From Paenibacillus protaetiae (GTDB taxonomy: Bacteria > Bacillota > Bacilli > Paenibacillales > Paenibacillaceae), in NCBI RefSeq assembly GCF_004135365.1, contig NZ_CP035492.1:1116001-1180000 (forward strand): a stretch of 64,000 nucleotides of DNA, read 5' to 3'. A model generated the notes under the pieces. It saw nothing but the letters and a program-made list of their open reading frames with translations, searched no databases and was not told the origin of the DNA. This document shows positions 51,669 to 60,900 of this stretch, piece by piece; the stretch's first letter is position 1; the number at the start of each line of letters is the position of its first letter. A program made the translations under genes and the position numbers.

Positions 51669-52844
51669 TCACTCCTCAGGATGAATAGCTTCATTCGTTA
51701 AGCCGGAGCGAATAATTCGGCCTTTCACCATTATTTCCGGCTCGATCGCAGGAAACATCTCCTCCCACTGCTTCTTGAAGACATGGTTCCAAGCTTTGGG
51801 ATACCGCCTGTATACGGATTGTCCATATCCATAAATATCGCTTTTAAATTGCTGCTGCACTTTGGCGCTGGATTCCTTGATCCTTAATTTAACCGCTTCT
51901 TCTACTTGCTTTTGAATGAGAGCTTCGCCTTCGTCGCTGTCCAGATCAATGCTTGATGTATTTTCATATATATTTTCATTCAGACGGATCACGAGTGTAA
52001 TTCCGACCTTGCCGCCTTCTATCGTGACATGCCGTTTCACATGTACACGTTCCAGTTCAGCGCTTATTTTTCCCGGCTCATTCGGAATATCAATTGTAAT
52101 AATGCCTTTATGGATCTGATTTTTAACCCACAGCACGCCGCGTGCGTCTTTATCGCTTAGCTGGCCGATCATTTTCTCTCCTTTAAAGACCGCAATGCCT
52201 TTAACCGCTATATTCGTATTGGAATCATCTCCGCCCTGCTGAGAAGGCGTTATACTGACCAATGGCGTGTACGGTTCGACGCCGTCTGACATAACCAGAT
52301 TAAGAAAGTCGATCACCCGCATGCTCGGTATCAAATTTTGAGCCATCTCCGATTTCAATACCTCGGAAGACAATTTTTCATATTTAGGCTTGAAATTTAA
52401 TATATCAAGCGCCGATGTTTCCGAAACCGCAATGTAGCTGATGAGCTGCGCCTGCCTGTATCGTTCGAAAAAGTCAATGACCCGGGTTACGCCGCTTTTG
52501 GCAAGACTGTTGCCGATAATAAGCACCCGGCTGTGGGAATAAGTAATTTGCCGCGGCAGTTTCTTCTGCAGCGCTCTCGTTATATCCATAATGGTATCCC
52601 CCTCTTGGGATACCACCCAACCGGCGGAGCTTACCAGCTTGCTTTCTCCTCCGCCTTGCGCAGAACCGGTTCCAAACAGCCGCGGAATGGCAAGCAGCAG
52701 CGACAGCCGGATCTTCCCCTCTTCTGTAAGATCAAGTCCGGATGCCGTTACAATGGCAATTTCGTTCACTTCTATTTCGCTCCAGCAGGAGCTGAGCAAA
52801 ACGGACATCATGACGGCTATTAATAAGACAGCAGTTTTTTTCAT
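51669..52844 (-). CDS. Germinant receptor C subunit lipoprotein (GerC family, locus 4)
   Basis: The 391-residue lipoprotein has a signal peptide ending L-L-S-S-C (Cys20) followed by Trp-Ser, then IEVNEIAIVTASGLDL and, near the C-terminus, DIYGYGQSVYRRYPKAW, all GerC features. It starts 21 bases after the A gene ends. Confidence 0.93.
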   Translation of the reverse strand: MKKTAVLLIAVMMSVLLSSCWSEIEVNEIAIVTASGLDLTEEGKIRLSLLLAIPRLFGTGSAQGGGESKLVSSAGWVVSQEGDTIMDITRALQKKLPRQITYSHSRVLIIGNSLAKSGVTRVIDFFERYRQAQLISYIAVSETSALDILNFKPKYEKLSSEVLKSEMAQNLIPSMRVIDFLNLVMSDGVEPYTPLVSITPSQQGGDDSNTNIAVKGIAVFKGEKMIGQLSDKDARGVLWVKNQIHKGIITIDIPNEPGKISAELERVHVKRHVTIEGGKVGITLVIRLNENIYENTSSIDLDSDEGEALIQKQVEEAVKLRIKESSAKVQQQFKSDIYGYGQSVYRRYPKAWNHVFKKQWEEMFPAIEPEIMVKGRIIRSGLTNEAIHPEE

Positions 52845-52865
52845 TGCGGCTTCCTTTCTGCTTGC

Positions 52866-54386
52866 TTATACAGGCGGCTCGGGTCGGGGCGGCAGCTTAA
52901 CCATCCGCCTCCGGTTTACTTTACCCGTAGCTGCCGGCCGCTTCGTCATATGCGTCCACGGCGCACGGACGAATACGTCTTTCAGATCGCTGACGTGAAG
53001 CGGCGACAGCGGCGTAAGATAAGGGACGCCAAAAGAACGAAGCTTGCACAAATGGGCCAGAAGCAGCAGCAAGCCGAGAAAGATGCCATATAACCCCAGC
53101 ATTCCGGCCATCAGCATCAGCGGGAAGCGAAGCATCCGGATGGCCAATCCTTGATTGTACAGCGGAAAAATAAACGAGGCGATGCCGGTAAAAGAGACGA
53201 CGATAATTAAGGTGGCGGATACGATTCCGGCTTGCACCGCCGCCTGCCCGATAACCAAAGCGCCAACGATGCTGACCGCTTGTCCGGCCGGCCTTGGCAA
53301 CCGGATGCCCGCTTCCCGGAGCGCCTCGAAGGCCGCTTCCATCAGAAGCGCTTCGACCAATGCGGGAAACGGTACATTCTCTCGGGATGACGCAATGCTG
53401 AGCAGCAAGGTAGTAGGAATCATCTCCTGATGGAACGTCGACACCGCGATAAAAATAGAAGGGAACGTTAATGCGCAAAAGGTCAATATTAACCGCAGCC
53501 AGCGCATAATCGTCGAGACAATAAAATTCTGGTAATAATCTTCGTTTGCTTGCAGCACGTCGGTAATTAAAGAAGGCGCAATAAGCACGAACGGCGTATT
53601 GTCGACGATGATGGCCGCCCGGCCTTCCAGAATTGAAGCCGCAACCCGGTCCGGCCGTTCCGTGCTGATCATTTGCGGAAATATTGTAAAATGGCTGTCG
53701 CATATCATTTCTTCGATATAGCCGCTTTCCAATACAGCATCCATGTCTATTCGGCTGATTCTTGATTTGATCTCATCCACGAGGCCCGGCATCACAATCG
53801 AGTCCAAATAAACGATAGCCAGCTCCGTCCGGGAGATCCGGCCGACTTGCATTGGCTCCATCTTTAAATCCGCGGTGGGCAGCCTTCTCCGGATCAGGGT
53901 CGTATTCACCCGCAAGTTTTCAATAAACCCGTCTCTCGGCCCCCGGATAACCGCTTCCGTAATCGGCTCTTCAACCGCGCGCTGCTCCCACTTTTTCAAA
54001 TAAGCGAGGTGAATTTGCGGCACTCCGCTTATAAGCACGGCAGTCGCGCCTTTGCATACCGCCGTTGTGGCATCTTCGATATGATCCGTTGTTTCGAATT
54101 GATCGGCGTGGGCAATCGCATGAAGAGGGAGTTCAAGCTGGGCGTCACGTCCCGGATTGGCAAACAGCTCGCTCTGTGACATCAAAGGCTTGATCAGCTC
54201 CGATTCAATGCGCATATCGTCAACCAGACCATCCAAATAGACCGCTACAGCTATTTCCTGATTGCCCGAACAAATCGTCCGGCACACAATATCCGAGCAG
54301 CGGTCAAACTTCTCCTTCAATAAGAAGAGATCATGCTCTAATTCACCTGTTAACGTGATGCCGGTTTGATGAACGGCAGGCTCCAC
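52866..54386 (-). CDS. Germinant receptor A subunit (GerA family, locus 4)
   Basis: The 506-residue protein has AVIRGPRDGFIEN and VNTTLIRRRL in the cytosolic half, and PFPALVEALLMEAAFEALRE and FGVPYLTPL in the membrane half. GTG 54386 follows GGAGGAGGAG. A Pro/Arg-rich tail (RRRMVKLPPRPEPPV) extends past the usual end. It is the first gene of locus 4. Confidence 0.93.
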   Translation of the reverse strand: MEPAVHQTGITLTGELEHDLFLLKEKFDRCSDIVCRTICSGNQEIAVAVYLDGLVDDMRIESELIKPLMSQSELFANPGRDAQLELPLHAIAHADQFETTDHIEDATTAVCKGATAVLISGVPQIHLAYLKKWEQRAVEEPITEAVIRGPRDGFIENLRVNTTLIRRRLPTADLKMEPMQVGRISRTELAIVYLDSIVMPGLVDEIKSRISRIDMDAVLESGYIEEMICDSHFTIFPQMISTERPDRVAASILEGRAAIIVDNTPFVLIAPSLITDVLQANEDYYQNFIVSTIMRWLRLILTFCALTFPSIFIAVSTFHQEMIPTTLLLSIASSRENVPFPALVEALLMEAAFEALREAGIRLPRPAGQAVSIVGALVIGQAAVQAGIVSATLIIVVSFTGIASFIFPLYNQGLAIRMLRFPLMLMAGMLGLYGIFLGLLLLLAHLCKLRSFGVPYLTPLSPLHVSDLKDVFVRAPWTHMTKRPAATGKVNRRRMVKLPPRPEPPV

Positions 54387-54480
54387 AGCTGCTCCTCCTC
54401 CGCTTGCAAGTCACCCTATTTTTCCCGCAACTATTAAAAACATTCCAAATCTGCGCGATGAATGCATGCAAGCGGGCGCA

Positions 54481-54513
54481 AAAAAAACAGCCGGACCCGA
54501 AGGAACGGCTGTT
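54481..54513 (-). terminator. Terminator of the porphyrinogen oxidase gene
   Basis: AAACAGCCG and CGGCTGTTT pair around a 12-base loop; the minus strand ends in eight T residues. Confidence 0.88.
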
Positions 54514-54557
54514 TAACGGCAGCTTGACGGCTGCTTGATAGCTTTAAAACTTCTTCT

Positions 54558-55973
54558 TTAAGCACGGACCTGCTCGGTTTGCTGCTGACGCATCGAGTGA
54601 ATGATCGCTTCGGCTGTCTGTTGGCCGTTTGCGATACAGTCAGGAATGCCTACGCCGTAATACGAGCAGCCGGCCAGCATAATGCCCGGATAACGTTCAG
54701 CCAGCTTGTTCTCCAGCGACTTCACAATTTCATGATGCCGGATATGGTAATTAGGCATGGCATCTCTCCAAGGCGTTACTTGCACCGTTACAGGCTCGGC
54801 TGTAATGCCAAGGCTGAGCTGAATGTCGCGCAGCGCCGTTTGTACCAGCTGCTCCGCCGTATAATGCTTCAGCTCGCTGTAACGCGGGTTGGAGCTTTTG
54901 TAGAACAGCCGCACCAGCAGCTTATGTTCTTTGGACGTATGCGTCCATTTGCGGCTTGTCCATGTGCAGGCATCGCAAGCCAGCCCGCTGTGATCTGCCG
55001 TAATAAAACCTGTGCCGTCGTTCGGCAGCTCGCTGTCCGGAATGTCAAAACCGGCATATACGCTAATGAGCGAGCTGTTCTTCAGCTGGCTGAAATCCGT
55101 ATCCAGCTCCTTATCCTGCAGCATCCGTTGAGCAGCTGTATAGTCGGTGCTGAGCACAACATAATCCGCATTAAGCGCCTCATCTCCCGCTATGGATAAG
55201 CGGTATCGTCCTTCGGACCGGGAAATTCGCTCCAGCTTGGCCGATTTGCGGATCTCAACCTCCGCAAGCCGCTTTTCCAGCGTATCAATTAAAGCGGAGA
55301 CGCCGTCTCCGAACGAGATAAACTTGGCGTTTCCTGCACTTTTGTACTTCTGTTTATTTTCAGACAGCCCCTTTAATAGGCTGCCGTATTCGTTTTTGTA
55401 GGTTAATAAGTACGGAAGGGTAGAAGCGATCGTCAAATCATGAAGCTTGCCGGAATAAACACCGGATAATACCGGCGCAATTTGCCTTTCGACAATTTCC
55501 TTGCCCAGGCAGCTCTCCAGGAACAAGCCGATGGAATCGTTAAAGGTAAAGTTATGCTCCGGCGTATAATAATCTTTGAGCGCTTCTACTTTGCCTTCGG
55601 CCGAGATCAAAGTGCTTTCCGCCAAGGATTGAAGACTAAGCGGGATGCCGAACACGGAATCCTCAGGAATTTTTTTCAATCCGCCGTCGATATAAATATA
55701 GGATTTGCCCGTTGCGTTATACACAACTTCTCCGGTTAACCCCATATCCTCGATAAAAGGAGCGACGTTCTCCTTGCGCGCCACAATGGAATCGGCGCCT
55801 GTTTCCATCGTAAAACCCCCATCCTGCACAGTTGCGATTTTGCCGCCCAGGCGCGGCGACGCTTCCAGCACTACAACACGGGCCGCCAGTCCGCCAGAAG
55901 CCAGCTCCCGCTGCAAATAATACGCCGTAGAAAGCCCCGTTATACCGCCTCCGGCTATTGCTATCGTTTTCAC
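54558..55973 (-). CDS. hemY: Coproporphyrinogen III/protoporphyrinogen oxidase (HemY/CgoX)
   Basis: The 471-residue FAD enzyme oxidises coproporphyrinogen III to coproporphyrin III in the Gram-positive heme pathway. The N-terminal dinucleotide motif GGGITGLSTAYYL, then LEASPRLGGKI, ADSI and the C-terminal GCSYYGVGIPDCIANGQ with FAD contacts are characteristic. It is alone here, without the hemE and hemH genes it usually follows in Bacillus. No transmembrane segment is seen, as expected for the soluble Bacillus type. Confidence 0.92.
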   Translation of the reverse strand: MKTIAIAGGGITGLSTAYYLQRELASGGLAARVVVLEASPRLGGKIATVQDGGFTMETGADSIVARKENVAPFIEDMGLTGEVVYNATGKSYIYIDGGLKKIPEDSVFGIPLSLQSLAESTLISAEGKVEALKDYYTPEHNFTFNDSIGLFLESCLGKEIVERQIAPVLSGVYSGKLHDLTIASTLPYLLTYKNEYGSLLKGLSENKQKYKSAGNAKFISFGDGVSALIDTLEKRLAEVEIRKSAKLERISRSEGRYRLSIAGDEALNADYVVLSTDYTAAQRMLQDKELDTDFSQLKNSSLISVYAGFDIPDSELPNDGTGFITADHSGLACDACTWTSRKWTHTSKEHKLLVRLFYKSSNPRYSELKHYTAEQLVQTALRDIQLSLGITAEPVTVQVTPWRDAMPNYHIRHHEIVKSLENKLAERYPGIMLAGCSYYGVGIPDCIANGQQTAEAIIHSMRQQQTEQVRA

Positions 55974-56052
55974 ATCAATTACCCCTTTTTATTCCAGATC
56001 GCGATCATGGCATAAGCTCGTTCTAGTATACCAAGAAGCAGGCCTTACGGAC

Positions 56053-56089
56053 AAAAAAAGCCCGGAACATCTGCAAGATGCTGTGGGCT
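56053..56089 (-). terminator. Terminator of the GT2-LABN-merR operon
   Basis: AGCCC...CATCT, loop, AGATG...GGGCT is an interrupted stem, followed on the minus strand by seven T residues just after the merR stop. Confidence 0.75.
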
Positions 56090-56107
56090 CTATCCGATGC
56101 AAGGGAT

Positions 56108-56563
56108 TTATTCCGTACCGCTTTGTTTATTGGCAGCGCATAGGAGGCGGTCAATTTCACCCTGCACCCGCTTTTTTATACTGCTCATTTCTTGCCGGTA
56201 TTGCTCAATTTTTTCAAGCCTGTGCTCGATCAGCTCAAGCTTTTTATCCATAATGCCTTTTAACTCCACCAGCTGTTTAATTTTCTGTTCGTAATCATTT
56301 GCGCTAATTAACAGCTGATGATGATCTCGCAAGTTTTCGCGAAACGACAAAAAGTTCTGTATCTCCTGCAAAGAAAAGCCGAGAACGTCACGCGCATTCG
56401 TAATTTCCTTTAGCTTGTTAATATGCATGCGGGTATAAAGCCTTGCGCCTCCCCTGCTTCGTTCCGGAGGAGAGATCAGCCCGATTTCTTCATAATAGCG
56501 AACCGTTCTTTTCGTTAGCTGGCATTCCCGGGCAACATCATCAATTTTAAACTTCTCGATCAC
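56108..56563 (-). CDS. MerR-family transcriptional regulator
   Basis: The 151-residue protein has the MerR helix-turn-helix (FKIDDVARECQLTKRTVRYYEEIGLI) with RGGARLYT, then a long coiled coil (about 70-130). GTG 56563 follows AAAGGAGG by five bases; longer frames lack a site. It is the third gene after GT2 and the LABN protein, 58 bases downstream, so it may control that operon. Confidence 0.88.
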   Translation of the reverse strand: MIEKFKIDDVARECQLTKRTVRYYEEIGLISPPERSRGGARLYTRMHINKLKEITNARDVLGFSLQEIQNFLSFRENLRDHHQLLISANDYEQKIKQLVELKGIMDKKLELIEHRLEKIEQYRQEMSSIKKRVQGEIDRLLCAANKQSGTE

Positions 56564-56621
56564 GCGGTCCTCCTTTCCTTCCGAAGACACGTCCTCGACA
56601 TGCTCCAATCGACATCCCGGC

Positions 56622-56918
56622 TTATCCAGACACATTCATTTTATTGGCTTTCTCATTATTTCTCATAATAACCAGATTGCGTGCGTATATAAAAATGCCT
56701 GGCACCTGACCGATAATAAACACGGGATCTTTACGGTAAATGGCATAAATGGATAAAATGGTGCTGCCCATAATGCTAAAGCTCCAAAACGATTTCGTAA
56801 CAATACTTTGCTTTGCTTTTTCACTGGCAATCCACTGCAGCACGAACCTTCCGGTAAACATAATTTGCCCGACCATGCCAATGGCCACCCAAATCAGTTC
56901 TTTTACGTGAGCGTTCAT
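56622..56918 (-). CDS. Lipid-A-disaccharide-synthase N-terminal-domain (LABN) membrane protein
   Basis: The 98-residue protein has three membrane segments and the LABN signature: MVGQIMFTGRFVLQWIASEKAKQS, SFWSFSIMGS and IGQVPGIFIYARN. In lipid-A bacteria this is a domain of LpxB; as a stand-alone protein next to GT2 enzymes it is thought to help transfer lipid-linked sugars. It begins one base after the GT2 stop codon. Its precise role in a Gram-positive is unknown. Confidence 0.88.
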   Translation of the reverse strand: MNAHVKELIWVAIGMVGQIMFTGRFVLQWIASEKAKQSIVTKSFWSFSIMGSTILSIYAIYRKDPVFIIGQVPGIFIYARNLVIMRNNEKANKMNVSG

Positions 56919-56919
56919 A

Positions 56920-57633
56920 TTATCTCACTTCTTCCCTAACTTGATAGCGAATCATTCGTTTGCGCAGCCAGCCGATGACGATAGCATCCATCAATCCGAC
57001 AAAAGCGCGGTTTAATACGCCGTATTTGGACTTGCCGTACATCCGCTCACGATGCCGGACAGGCACTTCCGTCACTTTAAAGCCGTTCATGCGGGCAATT
57101 GTCGGCAAAAAGCGGTGGAACCCTTCAAATAAGAAAAAGGTTTCAGCTACTTCCCGTTTAAACACTTTCATCGGACAGCCGGTATCTTGAATATTGTCGC
57201 CGGTAATCCAGTTCCGCACGCCGTTGCCCACTTTGGAGGAAATTTTCTTCACCAGCGTATCGCGGCGCTTGACCCGCATTCCGTTGGCGAAATCGTAGTT
57301 CTCCATATATTTCATCAAAATTAAAATATCACCGGGGTCGGTTTGCAAATCTCCGTCGATAGAAGCAATGTATTTGCCTTCCGCCCGTTTAATGCCACAA
57401 TAGATAGCGGCCGTTTGTCCGCAGTTCCGCTCGAAGTGGATTCCTTTCACAGCAGGGTCCTTTGCCGCAAGCTCGTTAATGATATTGGCGCTGCCGTCCG
57501 TACTGCCGTCGTTGACAAGTACGATTTCATAGCTTTCGATATGGCCTTTCAGCGCAGCCGTAATCGCCTCGTGCAGATGATACAAATTTTCTTTCTCGTT
57601 ATAAATCGGAACCACAACGGATAATTCAACCAT
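56920..57633 (-). CDS. GT2 glycosyltransferase (DPM1/ArnC-like)
   Basis: The 237-residue enzyme has VVPIYNEKENL, VLVNDGSTDGS, the DxD motif IDGDLQTDP and the QDTGCPMKVF block typical of polyprenyl-phosphate glycosyltransferases. There is no C-terminal TM pair, only a basic tail, so membrane association is probably peripheral. With the LABN protein it may build or flip an undecaprenyl-phosphate-linked sugar used to modify the cell surface. AAAGGAG precedes ATG 57633. Confidence 0.9.
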   Translation of the reverse strand: MVELSVVVPIYNEKENLYHLHEAITAALKGHIESYEIVLVNDGSTDGSANIINELAAKDPAVKGIHFERNCGQTAAIYCGIKRAEGKYIASIDGDLQTDPGDILILMKYMENYDFANGMRVKRRDTLVKKISSKVGNGVRNWITGDNIQDTGCPMKVFKREVAETFFLFEGFHRFLPTIARMNGFKVTEVPVRHRERMYGKSKYGVLNRAFVGLMDAIVIGWLRKRMIRYQVREEVR

Positions 57634-57734
57634 GCTTTTTCTCCTTTATTTCATATGGTATGAAGGGATGTGTTGTTGTTTTTAACCCCAATGTAAAGCG
57701 TTTTTGCCGCCGATCAAGCTTTTTCACACCATTA

Positions 57735-57769
57735 AGCATAATCACATCACACGTTAACGTCAACGTTAA
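57735..57769 (-). promoter_or_regulatory. Promoter and palindromic operator of the GT2 operon
   Basis: On the minus strand TTGACG (57763-57758), 17 bases, TATGCT (57740-57735). The perfect palindrome TTAACGTcaACGTTAA (57754-57769) overlaps the -35. The AT-rich stretch 57770-57860 holds nothing else I recognise. Confidence 0.65.
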
Positions 57770-57949
57770 TTTTAATAATTATCATAATTTGCATATCTTG
57801 CAGCAAATAGGCGAAAAAATCATAAAATTTAAACGAATTTAATAGATTATAAGTTTATGAGCGGACATCACGCTTTATAACCAGTTTCTCTTTCCGAAAC
57901 GGCCGATATACCTCGGTGTTTATAAAGCTTGCAAGCCGGAGGGCATAAC

Positions 57950-57982
57950 AAAAAGGCCAAAACCATTGCTGGTTTTGGCCTT
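57950..57982 (-). terminator. Terminator of the SLH protein gene
   Basis: AAGGCCAAAACCA, loop TTGC and TGGTTTTGGCCTT, followed on the minus strand by TTTTT. Confidence 0.92.
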
Positions 57983-57997
57983 TGTAGAACATTCGGA

Positions 57998-60900
57998 TTA
58001 TTGCTGGATAAACGCAGCGGCAATTTGAGCAATTTCCGCGCGGGTAGTCGACTGCTTGGGATAAAGTTTCCCATCGGCGTTTCCTTGCACAACACCCGCC
58101 GCATACAATGCCTGAACCGCTTCGCGCGCCCAAGCCGAAATCGAATCGCTGTCCGTAAAGGCAAAGCCTGGTGCTGATCCGTTTGCTGCCGGCAGCTTGT
58201 CTTTGACCGCCCTGTACAAGAGGACGAATGCTTCTTCGCGGGTAATCGGCTGGTCCGGCCGGAAGCTTCCGTCTTCAAAGCCGGAAATAATGCCTTCCTG
58301 CGCCAGCGCGTCGATGTAATTATGGTACCAGGCATCCGGGGCAATATCGTTAAAGGCACTTGTCTCCTTCCCGCTGCCGAGTCCGAGTACTCTGAACAAT
58401 ACGGCGGAATATTCCGCTCTTGTCATCAATTGGTCCGGCTTAAAGGTGCCGTCAGGCATACCGGTCAAAATGCCGGCGCTGGCCAGCTTGTTGATCGCAT
58501 CCGCAGCCCAGTGCCCTTGTACATCCGTAAAGGCAGGGGAGTCGCCCGGTGCAGCTCCCGGATTTTCCGGTTCAGCCGGGGTGGATGGTGTTGACGGTTG
58601 CGACGGGGTATGGTCACTATCTTCCGGCTTCGCAGTGACGACCACTTGCGCTTCGCCGCTGCCGTAGCCGTCAGCGCTGATTGCCGTAATGACAGCCGTT
58701 CCTGCCTTAATCGGACGAACCTTGCCATCTGCATCTACTGCAGCGACGGCTGTATCTGAACTGCTCCATGTTACGGCTGTGCTGCCTTCTTCATCTGCGG
58801 GTTCCACTACAGCATGAAGCTGTGCTGTCCGGCCGCCTTCCGTCAGCGGTAACGAGCTTGTGTTAAGGGTTACTTTGGTCACATCCAGCTGGTATACGCC
58901 TACTCTTCCGCCCACTTCATAAGCAACGAGCAGCAGCGGCAATCCGGTAGGGCTTTCAGCTGCAGGAATAAAATCAATGCCTTCCGGTCCAGAGAATGTA
59001 TCCAGATTGAGCCGGCCGTCCTTATCTTCAAACTTGCGCGAGTTCGTATAGTTTGCAAATACCGGCTGTTCAGGGTCTGTCACGTCATAAGTCATTATGC
59101 CGCTGGTGCGCTCCAGCCCGATAAAAGCGAATGTATGATTGCCGACGACGCCGGTTTCTATGCCCTCAGGCTCCGGCCCTTTCTTTTTACTTCTGGCGTC
59201 CATCTCATTGTCATCATTGCTGACGTTGAAATGCTCCGCATCGCGCTCGCCCGTAATGACTTCAAAGTCACTGCCGCTGTCATAAACTTGCTTCAGCGAA
59301 TCAGCATTCCAGACCGAGAAGGAGCGCCCTCCAAGCAAGTAAATGCTGTCATTGCCCCGGTCCGTCAGTCCTTCATCGCTGTCATATTTCGTCGTGTTTT
59401 TCAAGAAGTTATAAGCATCCGAGGCTGGATCCAGCCCGCCTTTTAGATCTTTAATTTTGGCGATGTTCGTCAAAATCGGATCTTCCGCAGGCCATTCCGT
59501 TGCGTCGCCTTCATTGGCCGTCAGCAAATAATGTTCGCCGTTAACGGAATAATACGCAACGCCATCCGGCATATAAGCGCCGTAGAACGGAGCTGTCTCA
59601 AAATTAATGATGCCGTCAGCCTGCAAGTCCAGCGCGTTTTCCGGCTTGCTGAAATCTTTGTAGCCGAGACTGCCGACCGAAACGACCGATCGGGATGGGA
59701 TATCAATTTTAGCAATCGCATTGTTTTCCTGTAGTGTTACATAAGCGGACTTATTATCGCTTGAAACGGCAATATATTCCGGCTCAAAATCTTTAAACGC
59801 TTCTTCCGGGCTCCCTTGACCAGTGTATACGCCGTCTACCACTTGTCCGCGAATATGCACATCTTGTGCAATGACGGATGTTTGGTCAAAATACACTTGC
59901 GTAGACTCGCCGGTTTGCGTATCCACGATCGTTACGCTGCCCGGAGCGTCTTCCTCCAGCACGCCCGTACGAGGCTCGGCTTCATCGGCCGTCAGCACGT
60001 AACGTCCGTCGGAGGTCGTCGTAATCATATCCGGCTGAACGCCCGCCGTGTACGATGCCTTTAAATCCCCTTCATAATCCAGCGCCAAAATTTTGCCTTT
60101 CACAGCCGGATCGGCAGCTTGTACAGCTGCATAAACCCGCTTGGTTGCGTAGTCGACAACAACGCTTGTCAAATCGCCGAACGTAAAACCTCCCGTCTCG
60201 GACAGTTGTTTAACCGGTACGCTTTTTTCCTTCTCCAGCTGTCCGTTATCCGTGTCCAGGCTGACAATATCTAGGCTTGGCGGATTGGCAGAACCGTTCA
60301 CCAAATAAAATTTTTGATTTTCTTTATTATATTTTACAATTTCGGCAACGCCGCCATCCGGATTCGTGGTACCGACGGCATATTCGGCGATTTTCGTAAT
60401 GTTTAGTGTATCTTTGAAGCTTTGAATGGCAGCGCGGCTTATGTTCAGATCAAACGATTTGGTCACTTGGATGGAAGAATCTTCGGCGTCCGTTGCAGTA
60501 ACCGTTACCTTAACATTGGACGCTTCTGCTGTTGGCGTACCGCTGATGATGCCGCCGCTCGTGATGGACAATCCCTCCGGCAGCCCGTCCGCTTCATACG
60601 TATACGAGCCGTATCCGCCAACCGTTTCCATTACTGCTTCATAGGTCTGGTTCACGTAACCGGAAGGCAATGACGGTGTCACAATAGACAGCCATACGCC
60701 GTCTTCGCCGTCATGCGGTTCGTACGTTGCAAGCTTGTCCGGAGCCGGTTTTTCATAATCAATTTGTTCGAAATCCTGCTTGTTATTGTCCGTATCCTGG
60801 AAGCTGGTGCGGCGAACCGCTTTTTTCTTGGAGGTGCCTTCCGCCGAACCGGATGGAGAGGCTGTCTCGTAGCCATCTATTTTACTGCCCGGATCATTGC

